A stretch of DNA of 64,000 nucleotides from Pseudochelatococcus contaminans (GCF_014195635.1 NZ_JACICC010000004.1:1-64000); one strand, 5' to 3'. Shown: positions 45,472 to 54,329, counted from the first letter of the stretch. A program made the numbers and translations. The notes: generated by a model from the letters alone, not told the origin.

Positions 45472-47358
45472 TCATACGGCCATGTCGGTGATTTCGAGGC
45501 CGTCGCGAACCGCGCGCAGCCGCTGCTTTGCCTCGGCGGACGCCAGGAAGAATGGCGTCACCGCAGGTTGGCGCAGAAGGCCACGAAGCGCAAGCTCCTG
45601 CATGACGGGGAAATGCCGCGCAGCGATCTTGCCCATCCAGAAGGGGCTCAATGCGCCCCCGGCACGCAGATGCGCCAATATTTCCGTCAGCCCCCTGAGA
45701 TAAATGGCATCCTTGGACAGACCCCCGCCGCGATAGATCCGCAGGGCAATACCAAAAGCCACAGATGCCTCGAAACCATGCGTGCTGGTGAGCAGGGAAT
45801 ATGTCTCGTCGAAGGTGGCACCGTCGAGCATGGCCGCGCAACCCACCACGCGACCGGCGATGAGGCGTAGGCGTTCGCGCGTCATGCCGCCGGCAAGATA
45901 TTCAGCCAGCACGGCCAAGCCTTCCTGCACGCCCTCATAGCCGGAAAGCCCGGTGCGGAACAGGCGCAGCCCCTGGACAGAGCCATTGAAGTAAGTCAGC
46001 AGATGCACGCCGACTTCATGGCAGAGCAGGGCGTGCAGGCGGTTGCTGTCGACGGTGGTGGCGCTGGCGACCAGCAACCGGCTGCCGGTGACCATGAGAC
46101 CCGCCGGAAGATCGCTGCGGATTTCGACACTGGCGTTGAACTCCGGCATCTTCTCGCGGTAAGCGCCGATCATGGCGCGGGCGGCTTCCGCGACGGTGTC
46201 GCGGTTGGCTGTCTCAGCTTTTTCGCGCTGCGCGCGCGTGCGTGGTGGCAGGGCTGTCAATATGGCCTCGGCCAAGGCCTTCAGCTCTTTCTCCACTGGG
46301 CCATATAGTGCGCGGCTGAACTCCGTGAATCGCGGCGTATGCATGGCCGCCAGCATGGTGAGCTGAAGATCCACTTCCTGCTGCTTCTCGCGGAAAAGCT
46401 GATAGAGCACTGGGTCTTCCAGATGCTCGAAGGAAACAGCATAAAGCTTGCGCTTCTGTGCCTCTATGTCGACGGCCAGCGGGCGATAATAAAAGCGCGG
46501 CGGCTCGCGATAGAGGCTTTTGCGGAACTCCGTCCATGCCTGGCCGGCGTTGATCGGAGTGAGCGTCGGCAGAAAATCGAACGACGAGACGATGTCGTCG
46601 ATGGAGCGATCAAGGCGTCTCACTGCATCGATAAAAGCCTTACGTCCGAACGCCCGGTGCGACGTAACGGTGAATGCGCCCGTGTTGGATGCGAAAGCCT
46701 CATAGGCTTGTAGGCAGGCATCGACCACGTTCGCGATCAAACGCTGCCGCAGCTCAGGATAGCTCGCGCCGGATTCGGGCTGGCGATAAATCGGTGCGAA
46801 CCGCACCGCGATGCATGGCCATCGCACGCCGGCGCGCTGTAACGCCGTCAAAGGGTCTCTGTCCGGCTCCGGCCATGCAATGAGAGGTGTGCGGAACCTG
46901 ACCTCTGCCGCCTGAATGGCACGGACGAACACCCGGCGCGCATCACGGGTTTGCGGCTCATCGCTGGCCGAAACAAACATCTCGTAAGGCGGCAGATAGG
47001 GCGAGGCATCCGTGAGGAAGATGTCGTTCTTGCGCTCGCCAACGCTCATAACGATGAAAGCGCCGAACCGCTCTTGCATCACCGTGCCAACGGCCTCGAT
47101 GAGCGGCGCGGCCTCTTTCAGATCGCGCGCTATCAGATAGGACGCATGGGCCGATGCAACGTCATCGGCGGCCGAGTCCCGCTTCTTATCGAAGATATGG
47201 ACGCACAGGAACGGCAGAGGGCGGTCGACATGCAGGCGGCCGCCATCCGGCAACTCTTTTCGAACCGATTTTCCAGCGCGCAGGCACGCGACAATGTCTT
47301 CTATGAACGCATCATTCGCCGGTGCTTCGGCCTGTAGGGCTCGTTGTTGCTTGTTCAC
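45472..47358 (-). CDS. DUF1704 / QEGLA-motif metallopeptidase-like protein
   Basis: A 628-residue DUF1704 protein, often labelled 'flavohemoglobin expression-modulating QEGLA motif protein'. Near the C-terminus an HExxxH motif (H447, E448, H452 in LLCHEVGVHLLTYF) is followed by QEGLA at 478-482 (E479). The same motif pair forms the zinc site of the eukaryotic MATCAP tubulin carboxypeptidases, so peptidase activity is plausible. The first about 260 residues are a family-typical N-terminal part. It starts with GTG at 47358, overlapping the amidohydrolase stop (GTGA), so the two are translationally coupled; the frame extends to 47472 but that lies inside the neighbour. Confidence 0.88.
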   Translation of the reverse strand: MNKQQRALQAEAPANDAFIEDIVACLRAGKSVRKELPDGGRLHVDRPLPFLCVHIFDKKRDSAADDVASAHASYLIARDLKEAAPLIEAVGTVMQERFGAFIVMSVGERKNDIFLTDASPYLPPYEMFVSASDEPQTRDARRVFVRAIQAAEVRFRTPLIAWPEPDRDPLTALQRAGVRWPCIAVRFAPIYRQPESGASYPELRQRLIANVVDACLQAYEAFASNTGAFTVTSHRAFGRKAFIDAVRRLDRSIDDIVSSFDFLPTLTPINAGQAWTEFRKSLYREPPRFYYRPLAVDIEAQKRKLYAVSFEHLEDPVLYQLFREKQQEVDLQLTMLAAMHTPRFTEFSRALYGPVEKELKALAEAILTALPPRTRAQREKAETANRDTVAEAARAMIGAYREKMPEFNASVEIRSDLPAGLMVTGSRLLVASATTVDSNRLHALLCHEVGVHLLTYFNGSVQGLRLFRTGLSGYEGVQEGLAVLAEYLAGGMTRERLRLIAGRVVGCAAMLDGATFDETYSLLTSTHGFEASVAFGIALRIYRGGGLSKDAIYLRGLTEILAHLRAGGALSPFWMGKIAARHFPVMQELALRGLLRQPAVTPFFLASAEAKQRLRAVRDGLEITDMAV

Positions 47359-48194
47359 CGGCCTTCTCCAGCCGTTTTTCCTGTTTCGAGCGCCTTTTCG
47401 ATAACCGGAGTGGCATCGGCCAGCAGCGAACGCAACTGCGCAAGCACGTTCAGGTTGGGTCGGCCCGTCCATTCATCCATGAAAATCTTCTTGAATTCGA
47501 TGGCGATCGCGCACCCGCTCTGCGGAAACGCATGATGGATGAAGCGTGTCTGCTCGCCCATGCCCTTGAAGGCGACGTTCTTGCGCACATCGAGCCTTCG
47601 CCCATCGATCAATCCGCGTGCAAGGTGTTCCATCAGTGCATCGACCACGTGACCCCAGCGTCCTTCATCCATCGAATAGGTGCCGATGTTGATATCCGGC
47701 GCTTCGTCCTGCGGGGTCGGCAGAGCGTCAGGCCCATGCCGACGGTGGTTGTAGCTGTGAACATCGAGGACCACGAATGCGCCGTGCCGCTGCTCCATTT
47801 GGCGCAGCGTCGTGGCAAGCATCTCATAATAGTCGTCATGCTGGCTGCGGGATGTTTCGACGACATCATCCGGCAATTGCTCTCGCCATGCCGTCAGCCC
47901 CCAGCATTGTTCCGGTGTGAGATAGACGGATTGGTCGCGGCCTCGGTTAAGGTCTACCTCGAAGCGGGAGCGATGGACGACGATGCGGTTGGGCAAATCC
48001 CGGATCAGGTATTCCGTGAACGGATCTTCCTCGCGCAGCCGCTGCTCGTCGGACAGGGCCGTGAGCGCCAATGTGTCCGGCCGCATGCCGTGCCCGTCAT
48101 GGATGGCGGTTCCAAGAATGGCTGAGGCACTGCGATGAACAGACCACAAGGCGGGTGAGGTGGTGGGACGGTCGGGCCAGTTATCGGCTCTCAT
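47355..48194 (-). CDS. N-formylglutamate amidohydrolase family protein
   Basis: A 279-residue N-formylglutamate amidohydrolase (HutG-type) family protein. Characteristic are SRFEVDLNRGRDQ, VVLDVHSYNHRRHG and CAIAIEFKKIFMDEWTG, with the expected His/Asp/Glu metal ligands. The ATG at 48194 is preceded by GAGGGAGA; an upstream frame to 48212 is possible. Classic members release formate from N-formylglutamate in histidine breakdown, but there is no hut gene here. Coupled to DUF1704 and followed by an ATP-grasp ligase, it more likely acts on another N-acyl-glutamate or glutamyl peptide. Confidence 0.88.
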   Translation of the reverse strand: MRADNWPDRPTTSPALWSVHRSASAILGTAIHDGHGMRPDTLALTALSDEQRLREEDPFTEYLIRDLPNRIVVHRSRFEVDLNRGRDQSVYLTPEQCWGLTAWREQLPDDVVETSRSQHDDYYEMLATTLRQMEQRHGAFVVLDVHSYNHRRHGPDALPTPQDEAPDINIGTYSMDEGRWGHVVDALMEHLARGLIDGRRLDVRKNVAFKGMGEQTRFIHHAFPQSGCAIAIEFKKIFMDEWTGRPNLNVLAQLRSLLADATPVIEKALETGKTAGEGR

Positions 48195-48379
48195 GGTTTC
48201 TCCCTCTGGCATGCCCCGCCACCCGCGCCCGTCAGCGCTGGATAGATCCGGGGCGAATGACCCATCGGCATTGGCGTTTGCCGATCAGGCTGCCATCATC
48301 GTGCAACGTCTTTCTGTAACGCACAATAATATTGTCGTTTCTCAACAACGCGTAAGGGCTGTTGGTTCCGGTGAGGCCT

Positions 48380-48418
48380 AAAAAGACTGCGCCCGATTTG
48401 TTGACCAAACCGGGCGCA
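48380..48418 (-). terminator. Terminator of the tctA-like operon
   Basis: TGCGCCCG (48388-48395) pairs with CGGGCGCA (48411-48418), with an inner TTTG/CAAA extension. On the minus strand the stem is followed by TTTTT (complement of 48380-48384). It closes the HMG-CoA reductase/transporter unit. Confidence 0.85.
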
Positions 48419-48449
48419 TATTCTCATTGGTGACGGAAGGCTGGGCTTG

Positions 48450-49832
48450 TCAGCTGAACAGCCGGATCAACGCCGGAGCTGTCAGGACCGCGGTGTAGTA
48501 ACCCATGAACTGCACACCAGGATTGAAGTTCAGGATGCGATAGAGAAGGCCACCGACCAACCCCATGACGGTGACGACCAGCACACCGAGGAACCCGCCT
48601 TCCCACAGCCCGATGACCAGCGCCAACCCGACGAAGGTGGAGACGATGGCTTCATGGCTGATATTACGCGACACGAAAGCCGCCGCGCCGCGCGCGTAGT
48701 TCATGGCGAAGGGATAGGCCACGAGGGCCGCCAGCACCACCGCGATCAGGCCATATCCAAGGAACTCCAGCGGCGTCAGCATCGTGTGCAGGTTGTTCAC
48801 TGTGCCGGTCGCCGTATCGATGGTGAAGCGGGGCGGGGCGTTGAACAGCGGCGCGGCCGGTCCCGCCGCAACGGGGCTGAGGGGTAGGCCGAAAGCGATC
48901 AGCGGAATCAGCGCCTCGGCGATGTACGTCGATTCCGTCACGCCGTTCCGCACCGCCAGTACGCTGGTGATGCGGTGGTAGGCATGCTTGATGCGCGAGC
49001 CGACCAGCTCGCCCATGATCACCGCCATGGCCACCGGGCTGAACACGAAGGTCGCGCTGGTGATACCGGCTGCGCCGGCTGTCCACTGTGCCTGTTTCCT
49101 GTCCAGAACCTTGAACGGATTGGGGAAATATCCGCCCCAGGACTTCACATCCGGCGCAAGAGCGAACTGGCGCAGGTTGTCGCGGTGCATGCGCTTGCGC
49201 TCGGCGGGCGACAGCACGGTAAACAGATCCGCGATCAGCGGGCCGATGGCGATGCCAAGGAAGTAACTGACGCCCAGCTTGACGTTGTACTGCCCGGTCA
49301 GCGCTTGCAACGCCAGAATGATGACAACGAACGGCACCAGCGCCGCGACGGATGCGAACCGGCCTGCGGAGGAGTAGGCGATCAGCACCGCGGCGCCAAG
49401 AAACAACCACGGCGCTGCCTGCGTGATGGTCTGCCCGAACGGGGCGAGGACCAGCGCGAAAGCGACGGCCAGCGGCAGCGAGACGAATGCGGCGATCACC
49501 GCACCCGAGATCATCTTGCGCAGCGCGATATGTGGCACGCCAAGATTGCGCAGGGTCGTGGCGTCCTGCAACAGCGGTGTCGCCATGGTATCGCCGGGTA
49601 TGCCCAACAGCGCGGTCGGCACGGCATGCGTCATGTGCTTCGAAACGGCAGCAGCCATCCAGAAGCTGAAGATACCCGCAGGCGGCGCGCCAAGAAGCAC
49701 CACGAGGAGCGTGATGGGAGCGATGGTTGCCGTCTCGTCGGTGCCTGAAACGAGGCCGACGAGGGAGAAGAGAACTGCGCCGAAAAGGCCGAAGCCGGCG
49801 GCGACGATGATGTCGTAAACCAATCCGTCCAT
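48450..49832 (-). CDS. TctA-family permease, candidate mevalonate transporter
   Basis: A 460-residue polytopic membrane protein of the tripartite tricarboxylate transporter large-subunit family. The TctA signature region appears as PTALLGIPGDTMATPLLQDA in the first half and repeated in GLPLSPVAAGPAAPLFNAPP in the second. It is slightly shorter than classic TctA (about 500). The gene is 4 bases downstream of a small two-helix protein and both follow the HMG-CoA reductase gene. No TctC-type binding protein is near. Inferred from context: uptake of mevalonate or a related 3-hydroxy-3-methyl acid. Start is ATG at 49832. Confidence 0.85.
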   Translation of the reverse strand: MDGLVYDIIVAAGFGLFGAVLFSLVGLVSGTDETATIAPITLLVVLLGAPPAGIFSFWMAAAVSKHMTHAVPTALLGIPGDTMATPLLQDATTLRNLGVPHIALRKMISGAVIAAFVSLPLAVAFALVLAPFGQTITQAAPWLFLGAAVLIAYSSAGRFASVAALVPFVVIILALQALTGQYNVKLGVSYFLGIAIGPLIADLFTVLSPAERKRMHRDNLRQFALAPDVKSWGGYFPNPFKVLDRKQAQWTAGAAGITSATFVFSPVAMAVIMGELVGSRIKHAYHRITSVLAVRNGVTESTYIAEALIPLIAFGLPLSPVAAGPAAPLFNAPPRFTIDTATGTVNNLHTMLTPLEFLGYGLIAVVLAALVAYPFAMNYARGAAAFVSRNISHEAIVSTFVGLALVIGLWEGGFLGVLVVTVMGLVGGLLYRILNFNPGVQFMGYYTAVLTAPALIRLFS

Positions 49833-49836
49833 GACA

Positions 49837-50328
49837 TCACTCCTTCCGCTGTGCGGGCGCGTTGGCGCCGCCGTCGCCGTAGGATGCGAAGAGCTTGCGC
49901 AAGCCAAGCTCCTCCATTTCCCGGATCACGGCGGGGTCGAGATCACGCTCGGACATCGTCGTGTTGGGGTTTTCAGCCAGATCACGCATGATCTGATCGC
50001 GCCATGCGTCGTCGTTCGTGCTTTCGATCACGACGCGCTTGGGCGGGAAAAGAAGCGCGGACACGACGCCGCTGACGATGCAGCCGAGAACGCCGGCGAG
50101 CATCGCATAGGCTTTGGCGATGGCCGGCGTATCCACGACGGACGCCAGAATGCGCTCTGCAATAAGAAACGTGCCGACGCTGATGACCGCGCCGATGATC
50201 ACCGACCACAGCAGGTGGCGCGTGTCGACGACATCATTCCACACCTCGACCAGATCATAGTCGGAGGCCGGAAGCGCGGCGCTCCCCGGAGGTGAGCTGG
50301 CAGGGGTGCCAAGGGTTCTATGTCCCAT
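49837..50328 (-). CDS. Small membrane protein next to TctA (TctB-like position)
   Basis: A 163-residue protein with two likely transmembrane helices (about 39-58, LLWSVIIGAVISVGTFLIAE, and about 72-94, YAMLAGVLGCIVSGVVSALL) and hydrophilic ends. It occupies the place of the small TctB subunit but has half the usual helices and no clear TctB sequence. The acidic C-terminal part (NTTMSERDLDPAVIREMEEL) should face the cytoplasm. It ends 4 bases before the permease ATG, so it is probably an accessory subunit of that transporter. I do not recognise the family. Confidence 0.78.
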   Translation of the reverse strand: MGHRTLGTPASSPPGSAALPASDYDLVEVWNDVVDTRHLLWSVIIGAVISVGTFLIAERILASVVDTPAIAKAYAMLAGVLGCIVSGVVSALLFPPKRVVIESTNDDAWRDQIMRDLAENPNTTMSERDLDPAVIREMEELGLRKLFASYGDGGANAPAQRKE

Positions 50329-50373
50329 GAACGTATCCTCTTAACAACCTGATTATTATATGATTATCGTCTT

Positions 50374-50394
50374 CCGCCGGATATGCTCCGGCGG
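50374..50394. repeat. Small hairpin between mvaA and transporter genes
   Basis: CCGCCGGA (50374-50381) pairs with TCCGGCGG (50387-50394), 5-base loop, no T-run. It may reduce read-through from the reductase gene into the transporter genes. Confidence 0.45.
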
Positions 50395-50427
50395 GTATCT
50401 GTCGCGTTGTCCCGCAGATTGCGGTCT

Positions 50428-51768
50428 TCAGCCGCGAATGCGGGCGAGGATTTCTTTGGCCCTGTCCGTGCGCACGTCATGGGCTTCGGCCAGCTCGCGT
50501 GCCACCTGATCGATCTCATCGCCCTCGGCCCCGGCGACGATGGCAATGTTGCGCGCATGCAGCGCCATGTGGCCGCGCTGGATGCCTTCCGTCGCGAGGG
50601 CACGCAGGGCGGCCATGTTCTGGGCAAGGCCAACGGCGGCGATGACTTCCGCCAGCTCCTGAGCGCTGCCGACATCGAGAACCCGCAGCGCGGCCTGCGC
50701 CGCCGGATGCGTTTTTGTCGCGCCGCCAACGAGGCCTACCGCAAGCGGCAGTTCGAGCGTGCCCACGAGTTGCCCGGCTCCGTCCACTTCCCAGGTGCTC
50801 AGCGAGGTGTAGCGCCCGTTCTTGACGGCATAGGCATGCGCGCCGGCTTCGATTGCGCGCCAGTCGTTGCCGGTGGCGACGACAACGGGGTCGATACCGT
50901 TCATGATGCCCTTGTTATGCGTCGCGGCGCGATAGGGATCAATGGCGGCGAATTCATAGGCGTCGAGAATGCCGTCGATGATCCGCTGTCCCGAGAAATC
51001 CTTCGTCGCCAGCGCTGCTTCGGGAATACGAACCTGAGCACGGGCGATACGCAGATCTGCGAGGTTGGAAAGGATGCGCAGGCGCACTTCGCCGCCTGTC
51101 AGATTCTCAACCAATGGTGCAACAGATTCCGCCATCGTATTGACGGTATTGGCACCCATGGCGTCCCGCACGTCGACGAGAAGATGCAGAACCACCATCG
51201 GCCCACGCGCGGATGACGGGAAAACGTGGACCTCGATATCCTGACAGCCGCCGCCAAGGCCGATCAGCACCTTGTCGCGGGAGTTGGCGAGAGCGATGAT
51301 ATCATCGCGGGCCGCAAGCAGGCTGAGGCGCGCGCCGTACGGATCTCTGACGCGCAGAACCTGCACCTGCGCCCGCATGATGGGCCGCGTGCTCGACGTT
51401 CTGAAACCGCCGCCCTCGCGCGCAAGGCGCGCCATATAGGACGCGGCCGCAACGACCGAGGGTTCTTCAACGACCATCGGAATGAGATAGTCGCGCCCGT
51501 TGACCTGGAAATTCGTTGCGACGCCAATCGGCAACTCGAACGTGCCGATGACGTTCTCGATCATGCCGTTGGCCCGTTCGACAGGCAATGCGCCCGGTTG
51601 GCCAAGCGCCGCGACATCGTCCGCAGACAGGCTGGCTGCTTCCTTGAGCTGCGCAAGACGCTCCGCCGGAGACTTGTTGCGGTAGTTCTCCAGGCGTGAA
51701 TTGAGCTGCCGCCGCGTGGCGGGAGCCGCAGCGGTTGTCGTTTCCTTATCACTCTTTTCCTGGGCCAT
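50428..51768 (-). CDS. mvaA: HMG-CoA reductase, class II (degradative type)
   Basis: A 446-residue class II HMG-CoA reductase. Catalytic residues align with the Pseudomonas mevalonii enzyme as I recall it, shifted by 19: E102 ([10 protein letters not shown]), K286 ([11 protein letters not shown]), D302 ([10 protein letters not shown]) and H400 ([10 protein letters not shown]). [10 protein letters not shown] and the cofactor loop [13 protein letters not shown] also match, suggesting NAD use. Here mevalonate plus CoA would be oxidised to HMG-CoA. GGGAGG precedes the ATG. The gene is divergent from a MocR regulator whose other neighbour is HMG-CoA lyase, so the enzyme is catabolic and not part of isoprenoid synthesis. 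Confidence 0.95.
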   Translation of the reverse strand: MAQEKSDKETTTAAAPATRRQLNSRLENYRNKSPAERLAQLKEAASLSADDVAALGQPGALPVERANGMIENVIGTFELPIGVATNFQVNGRDYLIPMVVEEPSVVAAASYMARLAREGGGFRTSSTRPIMRAQVQVLRVRDPYGARLSLLAARDDIIALANSRDKVLIGLGGGCQDIEVHVFPSSARGPMVVLHLLVDVRDAMGANTVNTMAESVAPLVENLTGGEVRLRILSNLADLRIARAQVRIPEAALATKDFSGQRIIDGILDAYEFAAIDPYRAATHNKGIMNGIDPVVVATGNDWRAIEAGAHAYAVKNGRYTSLSTWEVDGAGQLVGTLELPLAVGLVGGATKTHPAAQAALRVLDVGSAQELAEVIAAVGLAQNMAALRALATEGIQRGHMALHARNIAIVAGAEGDEIDQVARELAEAHDVRTDRAKEILARIRG

Positions 51769-51821
51769 GATGCCTCCCGATCTGTGACTCTAGCCGTATC
51801 TCTTGTTGGATACGTCAGCAA

Positions 51822-51846
51822 ATTGTCCTATAGTCAGCGGGACAAT
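51822..51846. promoter_or_regulatory. Operator candidate 1: ATTGTCC-N11-GGACAAT
   Basis: A perfect 7-bp dyad in the 172-base divergent region between mvaA and the MocR gene. With the second dyad downstream it gives four related (T/C)TGTCC half sites, the kind of array MocR/GntR proteins bind. Confidence 0.6.
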
Positions 51847-51849
51847 CAA

Positions 51850-51884
51850 GGGACAGTTGGGGGCAATTTCCCGCACACTGTCCC
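51850..51884. promoter_or_regulatory. Operator candidate 2: GGGACAGT-N19-ACTGTCCC
   Basis: A perfect 8-bp dyad three bases after the first one, with the same GGACA(A/G)T core. It lies 57 bases before the MocR start and 82 bases before the mvaA start, suitable for control of both genes. Confidence 0.6.
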
Positions 51885-51940
51885 CGTTTTTCGATCATGA
51901 CGGTTTTTGACGAAACTATTCCGTAGCATCCGGCGGGTTC

Positions 51941-53344
51941 ATGGCTTCAGGCAAACGCATCACCCAGGCTGAAACGATCGTGCAGCATGTTGCGCGCCAG
52001 ATCGCGGCTGGCACCTTTGCCTTCGGTGGCCGGCTGCCATCGGTGCGGCAAATGGCCTGGGATCACGGCGTATCGAAGAATACCGCCGCAGAAGCCTATG
52101 ATCGTCTCGTCGCGCAGGGGCTGGTCCACGCGCGGCCGGGGTCTGGATATTTCGTCAACGAGCCTGTGTCCGCCGAGCCATTTCCCGGCAAGCCGCACGT
52201 GGATGCGGCGGTAGACATCGTTTCTCTGCTGCGCGAGCAGCTTGACCAGTTCTATGAGTTGCGCCCCGGCGACGGGCGGCCACCGCCGTCGTGGATGGAG
52301 GGTTCGGAGCTGCGCCGCCATTTCGCCGGATCGCGCGGGAGTGACGCGGAGGAGGTCGACTACGGCTATGGCAGCTCGTGGGGCTATGTACCGCTGCGTG
52401 AGCGCCTGCGCACCATGCTGATGGAGCGCTCGATCAAGGCTTCCCTCGATGGCGTTCTGCTGACATATGGCGCGAACCACGCGCTGGACCTGATCATCCG
52501 CCATATGCTTGAGCCGGGTGACGTGGTGTTCGTCGATGACCCCGGATATTATCCGTTGTTTGCCAAGCTGACGCTGGCACGGGTGACAATCGTCGGCATC
52601 AGGCGCGCGATGGATGGGCCGGATCTCGACGACCTCGCCCGAAAGCTCGGCGCTTATAGGCCGAAGCTGTTTTTCACCCAGTCTCAGGCACACAATCCCA
52701 CAGGAAGCGCCCTGTCGCCGGCAGTTGCCTTCGGCCTGCTGCAATTGGCGTCGCGCATGGGTTTCCATGTCGTAGAGGATGACGCCTTTGCCGACATGAT
52801 TCCCAATGCGTTGCCGCGTCTGGCGGCGCTGGATCAGCTTGATCGCGTGCTTTATGTCGGTACATTTTCCAAAACGCTGTCCGCCAACCTGCGTTGCGGC
52901 TTCATCGCCGGCAAGCCATCGCTGGTGTCGGCGCTGGCCGATCTCAAAATGCTGACGATGGTGGCTTCGTCGGATTATATCGAGCGCCTGATTGCCCATC
53001 TTATCAACAGCGGCCAGTATCTGCGTCATCTGAGGCGGCTGCGCAAACGGGTCGATGATGCATTCGCCCGCTCCATTGCCGCGCTTGGCGATCTTGGATT
53101 GCAGTTTGAGGTGCCGCGCGCGCCCGGCTTCTATTTGTGGGTGTTTCTACCCGAAGGGGTCGATGAACTGGCGCTTCATGCCGAAGCTGTGGCGCAAGGC
53201 ATTTTTCTGGCTCCCGGGCGGGTGTTCCACCCGGATCGCCTGTCGACGCACCCGCAGGCCATGCGCGTGAATGTGGCCTATGGCGCCGACCCGAAGTTCC
53301 TGGCGCTGATGCGCCGACATGTTGCACAGAATAAGAACTCCTAA
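51941..53344 (+). CDS. MocR-type (GntR/aminotransferase) regulator
   Basis: A 467-residue MocR-family regulator: an N-terminal GntR winged helix (about 1-75; AGTFAFGGRLPSVRQMAWDH, GVSKNTAAEAYDRLVAQGLV) fused to a fold-I aminotransferase-like domain (about 110-460) with the PLP lysine in VGTFSKTLSANLRCGF. Known: these proteins use PLP as part of ligand sensing. It is divergent from mvaA and precedes mvaB by 22 bases, so it is the likely controller of mevalonate breakdown. An amine-containing effector would be expected for the family, which makes its link to mevalonate curious. Confidence 0.92.
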   Translation: MASGKRITQAETIVQHVARQIAAGTFAFGGRLPSVRQMAWDHGVSKNTAAEAYDRLVAQGLVHARPGSGYFVNEPVSAEPFPGKPHVDAAVDIVSLLREQLDQFYELRPGDGRPPPSWMEGSELRRHFAGSRGSDAEEVDYGYGSSWGYVPLRERLRTMLMERSIKASLDGVLLTYGANHALDLIIRHMLEPGDVVFVDDPGYYPLFAKLTLARVTIVGIRRAMDGPDLDDLARKLGAYRPKLFFTQSQAHNPTGSALSPAVAFGLLQLASRMGFHVVEDDAFADMIPNALPRLAALDQLDRVLYVGTFSKTLSANLRCGFIAGKPSLVSALADLKMLTMVASSDYIERLIAHLINSGQYLRHLRRLRKRVDDAFARSIAALGDLGLQFEVPRAPGFYLWVFLPEGVDELALHAEAVAQGIFLAPGRVFHPDRLSTHPQAMRVNVAYGADPKFLALMRRHVAQNKNS

Positions 53345-53366
53345 CAAAACCAACGGTGAGGAAACG

Positions 53367-54305
53367 ATGTCCAACTCTCTGCCTGTTCTGCCTTTTCCGG
53401 TACGGTCGCTGCCGAAATCCGTCACCATTGTCGATGTCGGGCCGCGCGACGGTTTGCAGAATGAGGCCGTCACCGTGCCAGCCGCCGTCAAGCGCGAGCT
53501 GATCGAGCGGCTCGCGGACGCTGGCGTGCGCATTATCGAGGCCGGCAGTTTCGTATCGCCGCGCTGGGTGCCGCAAATGGCAGACACGGCTGAGGTTTTG
53601 CAGGGCTTGAAGCAGCGGGAAGGCGTGAACTATCCGGTGCTCGTGCCTAACCTGAAAGGGCTTGAGGCCGCGATTGCCAGCAACGTGGAAGAAGTCGCGA
53701 TCTTTGCCTCCGCATCGGAGACTTTTTCGCAGCGCAACATCAACTGCTCCATCAGCGAAAGCCTTGAGCGTTTCGAGCCGGTGTTGGAACGCGCACGGGA
53801 AGAGGGCATCCGCGTGCGCGGCTATGTCTCCTGCGTGCTGGGGTGCCCTTGGGAAGGCGCTATCGCTCCGGATGCCGTTGCGTTCGTGACGGCACGACTC
53901 CACGCACTCGGCTGTTATGAAGTCTCGCTTGGCGACACCATTGGTGTGGGCACACCTGCAAAGGCGGCGGAGATGGTTGCCCGCGTCAGCAAGGATGTCC
54001 CGCCCGAAGCGCTGGCGCTGCATTTCCACGACACCTACGGTCAGGCACTGGCAAACACACTGGCCTGTCTCGATAGTGGTATCACCACATTCGACGCGTC
54101 TGTCGGTGGGCTTGGCGGATGTCCCTACGCCAAGGGCGCAACCGGCAACGTCGCCACCGAGGATCTGGTCTATATGCTGAACGGGCTTGGCGTTGAGACG
54201 GGCATCGACCTGGCCAAGCTTGTCGAAGCGGCTTGGTTCATCGCCGGTCATCTTGGCCGGCCGCCAGCGTCCAGTGTTGCAAAGGCGATGTCTGCCAGCG
54301 CTTGA
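53367..54305 (+). CDS. mvaB: Hydroxymethylglutaryl-CoA lyase
   Basis: A 312-residue HMG-CoA lyase that splits HMG-CoA into acetyl-CoA and acetoacetate. Signatures: VDVGPRDGLQNEAVTVP at the N-terminus, EAGSFVSPRWVPQMADT, LHFHDTYGQALAN and the catalytic-cysteine motif GGLGGCPYAKGATGN. GGTGAGG precedes the ATG at 53367; the frame extends into the MocR gene. Such lyases also serve leucine breakdown, but no leucine-pathway gene is near, while HMG-CoA reductase is, so a mevalonate role is favoured. Confidence 0.95.
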   Translation: MSNSLPVLPFPVRSLPKSVTIVDVGPRDGLQNEAVTVPAAVKRELIERLADAGVRIIEAGSFVSPRWVPQMADTAEVLQGLKQREGVNYPVLVPNLKGLEAAIASNVEEVAIFASASETFSQRNINCSISESLERFEPVLERAREEGIRVRGYVSCVLGCPWEGAIAPDAVAFVTARLHALGCYEVSLGDTIGVGTPAKAAEMVARVSKDVPPEALALHFHDTYGQALANTLACLDSGITTFDASVGGLGGCPYAKGATGNVATEDLVYMLNGLGVETGIDLAKLVEAAWFIAGHLGRPPASSVAKAMSASA

Positions 54306-54329
54306 TTGCTGGCATAAAGCGGGTCGGAC

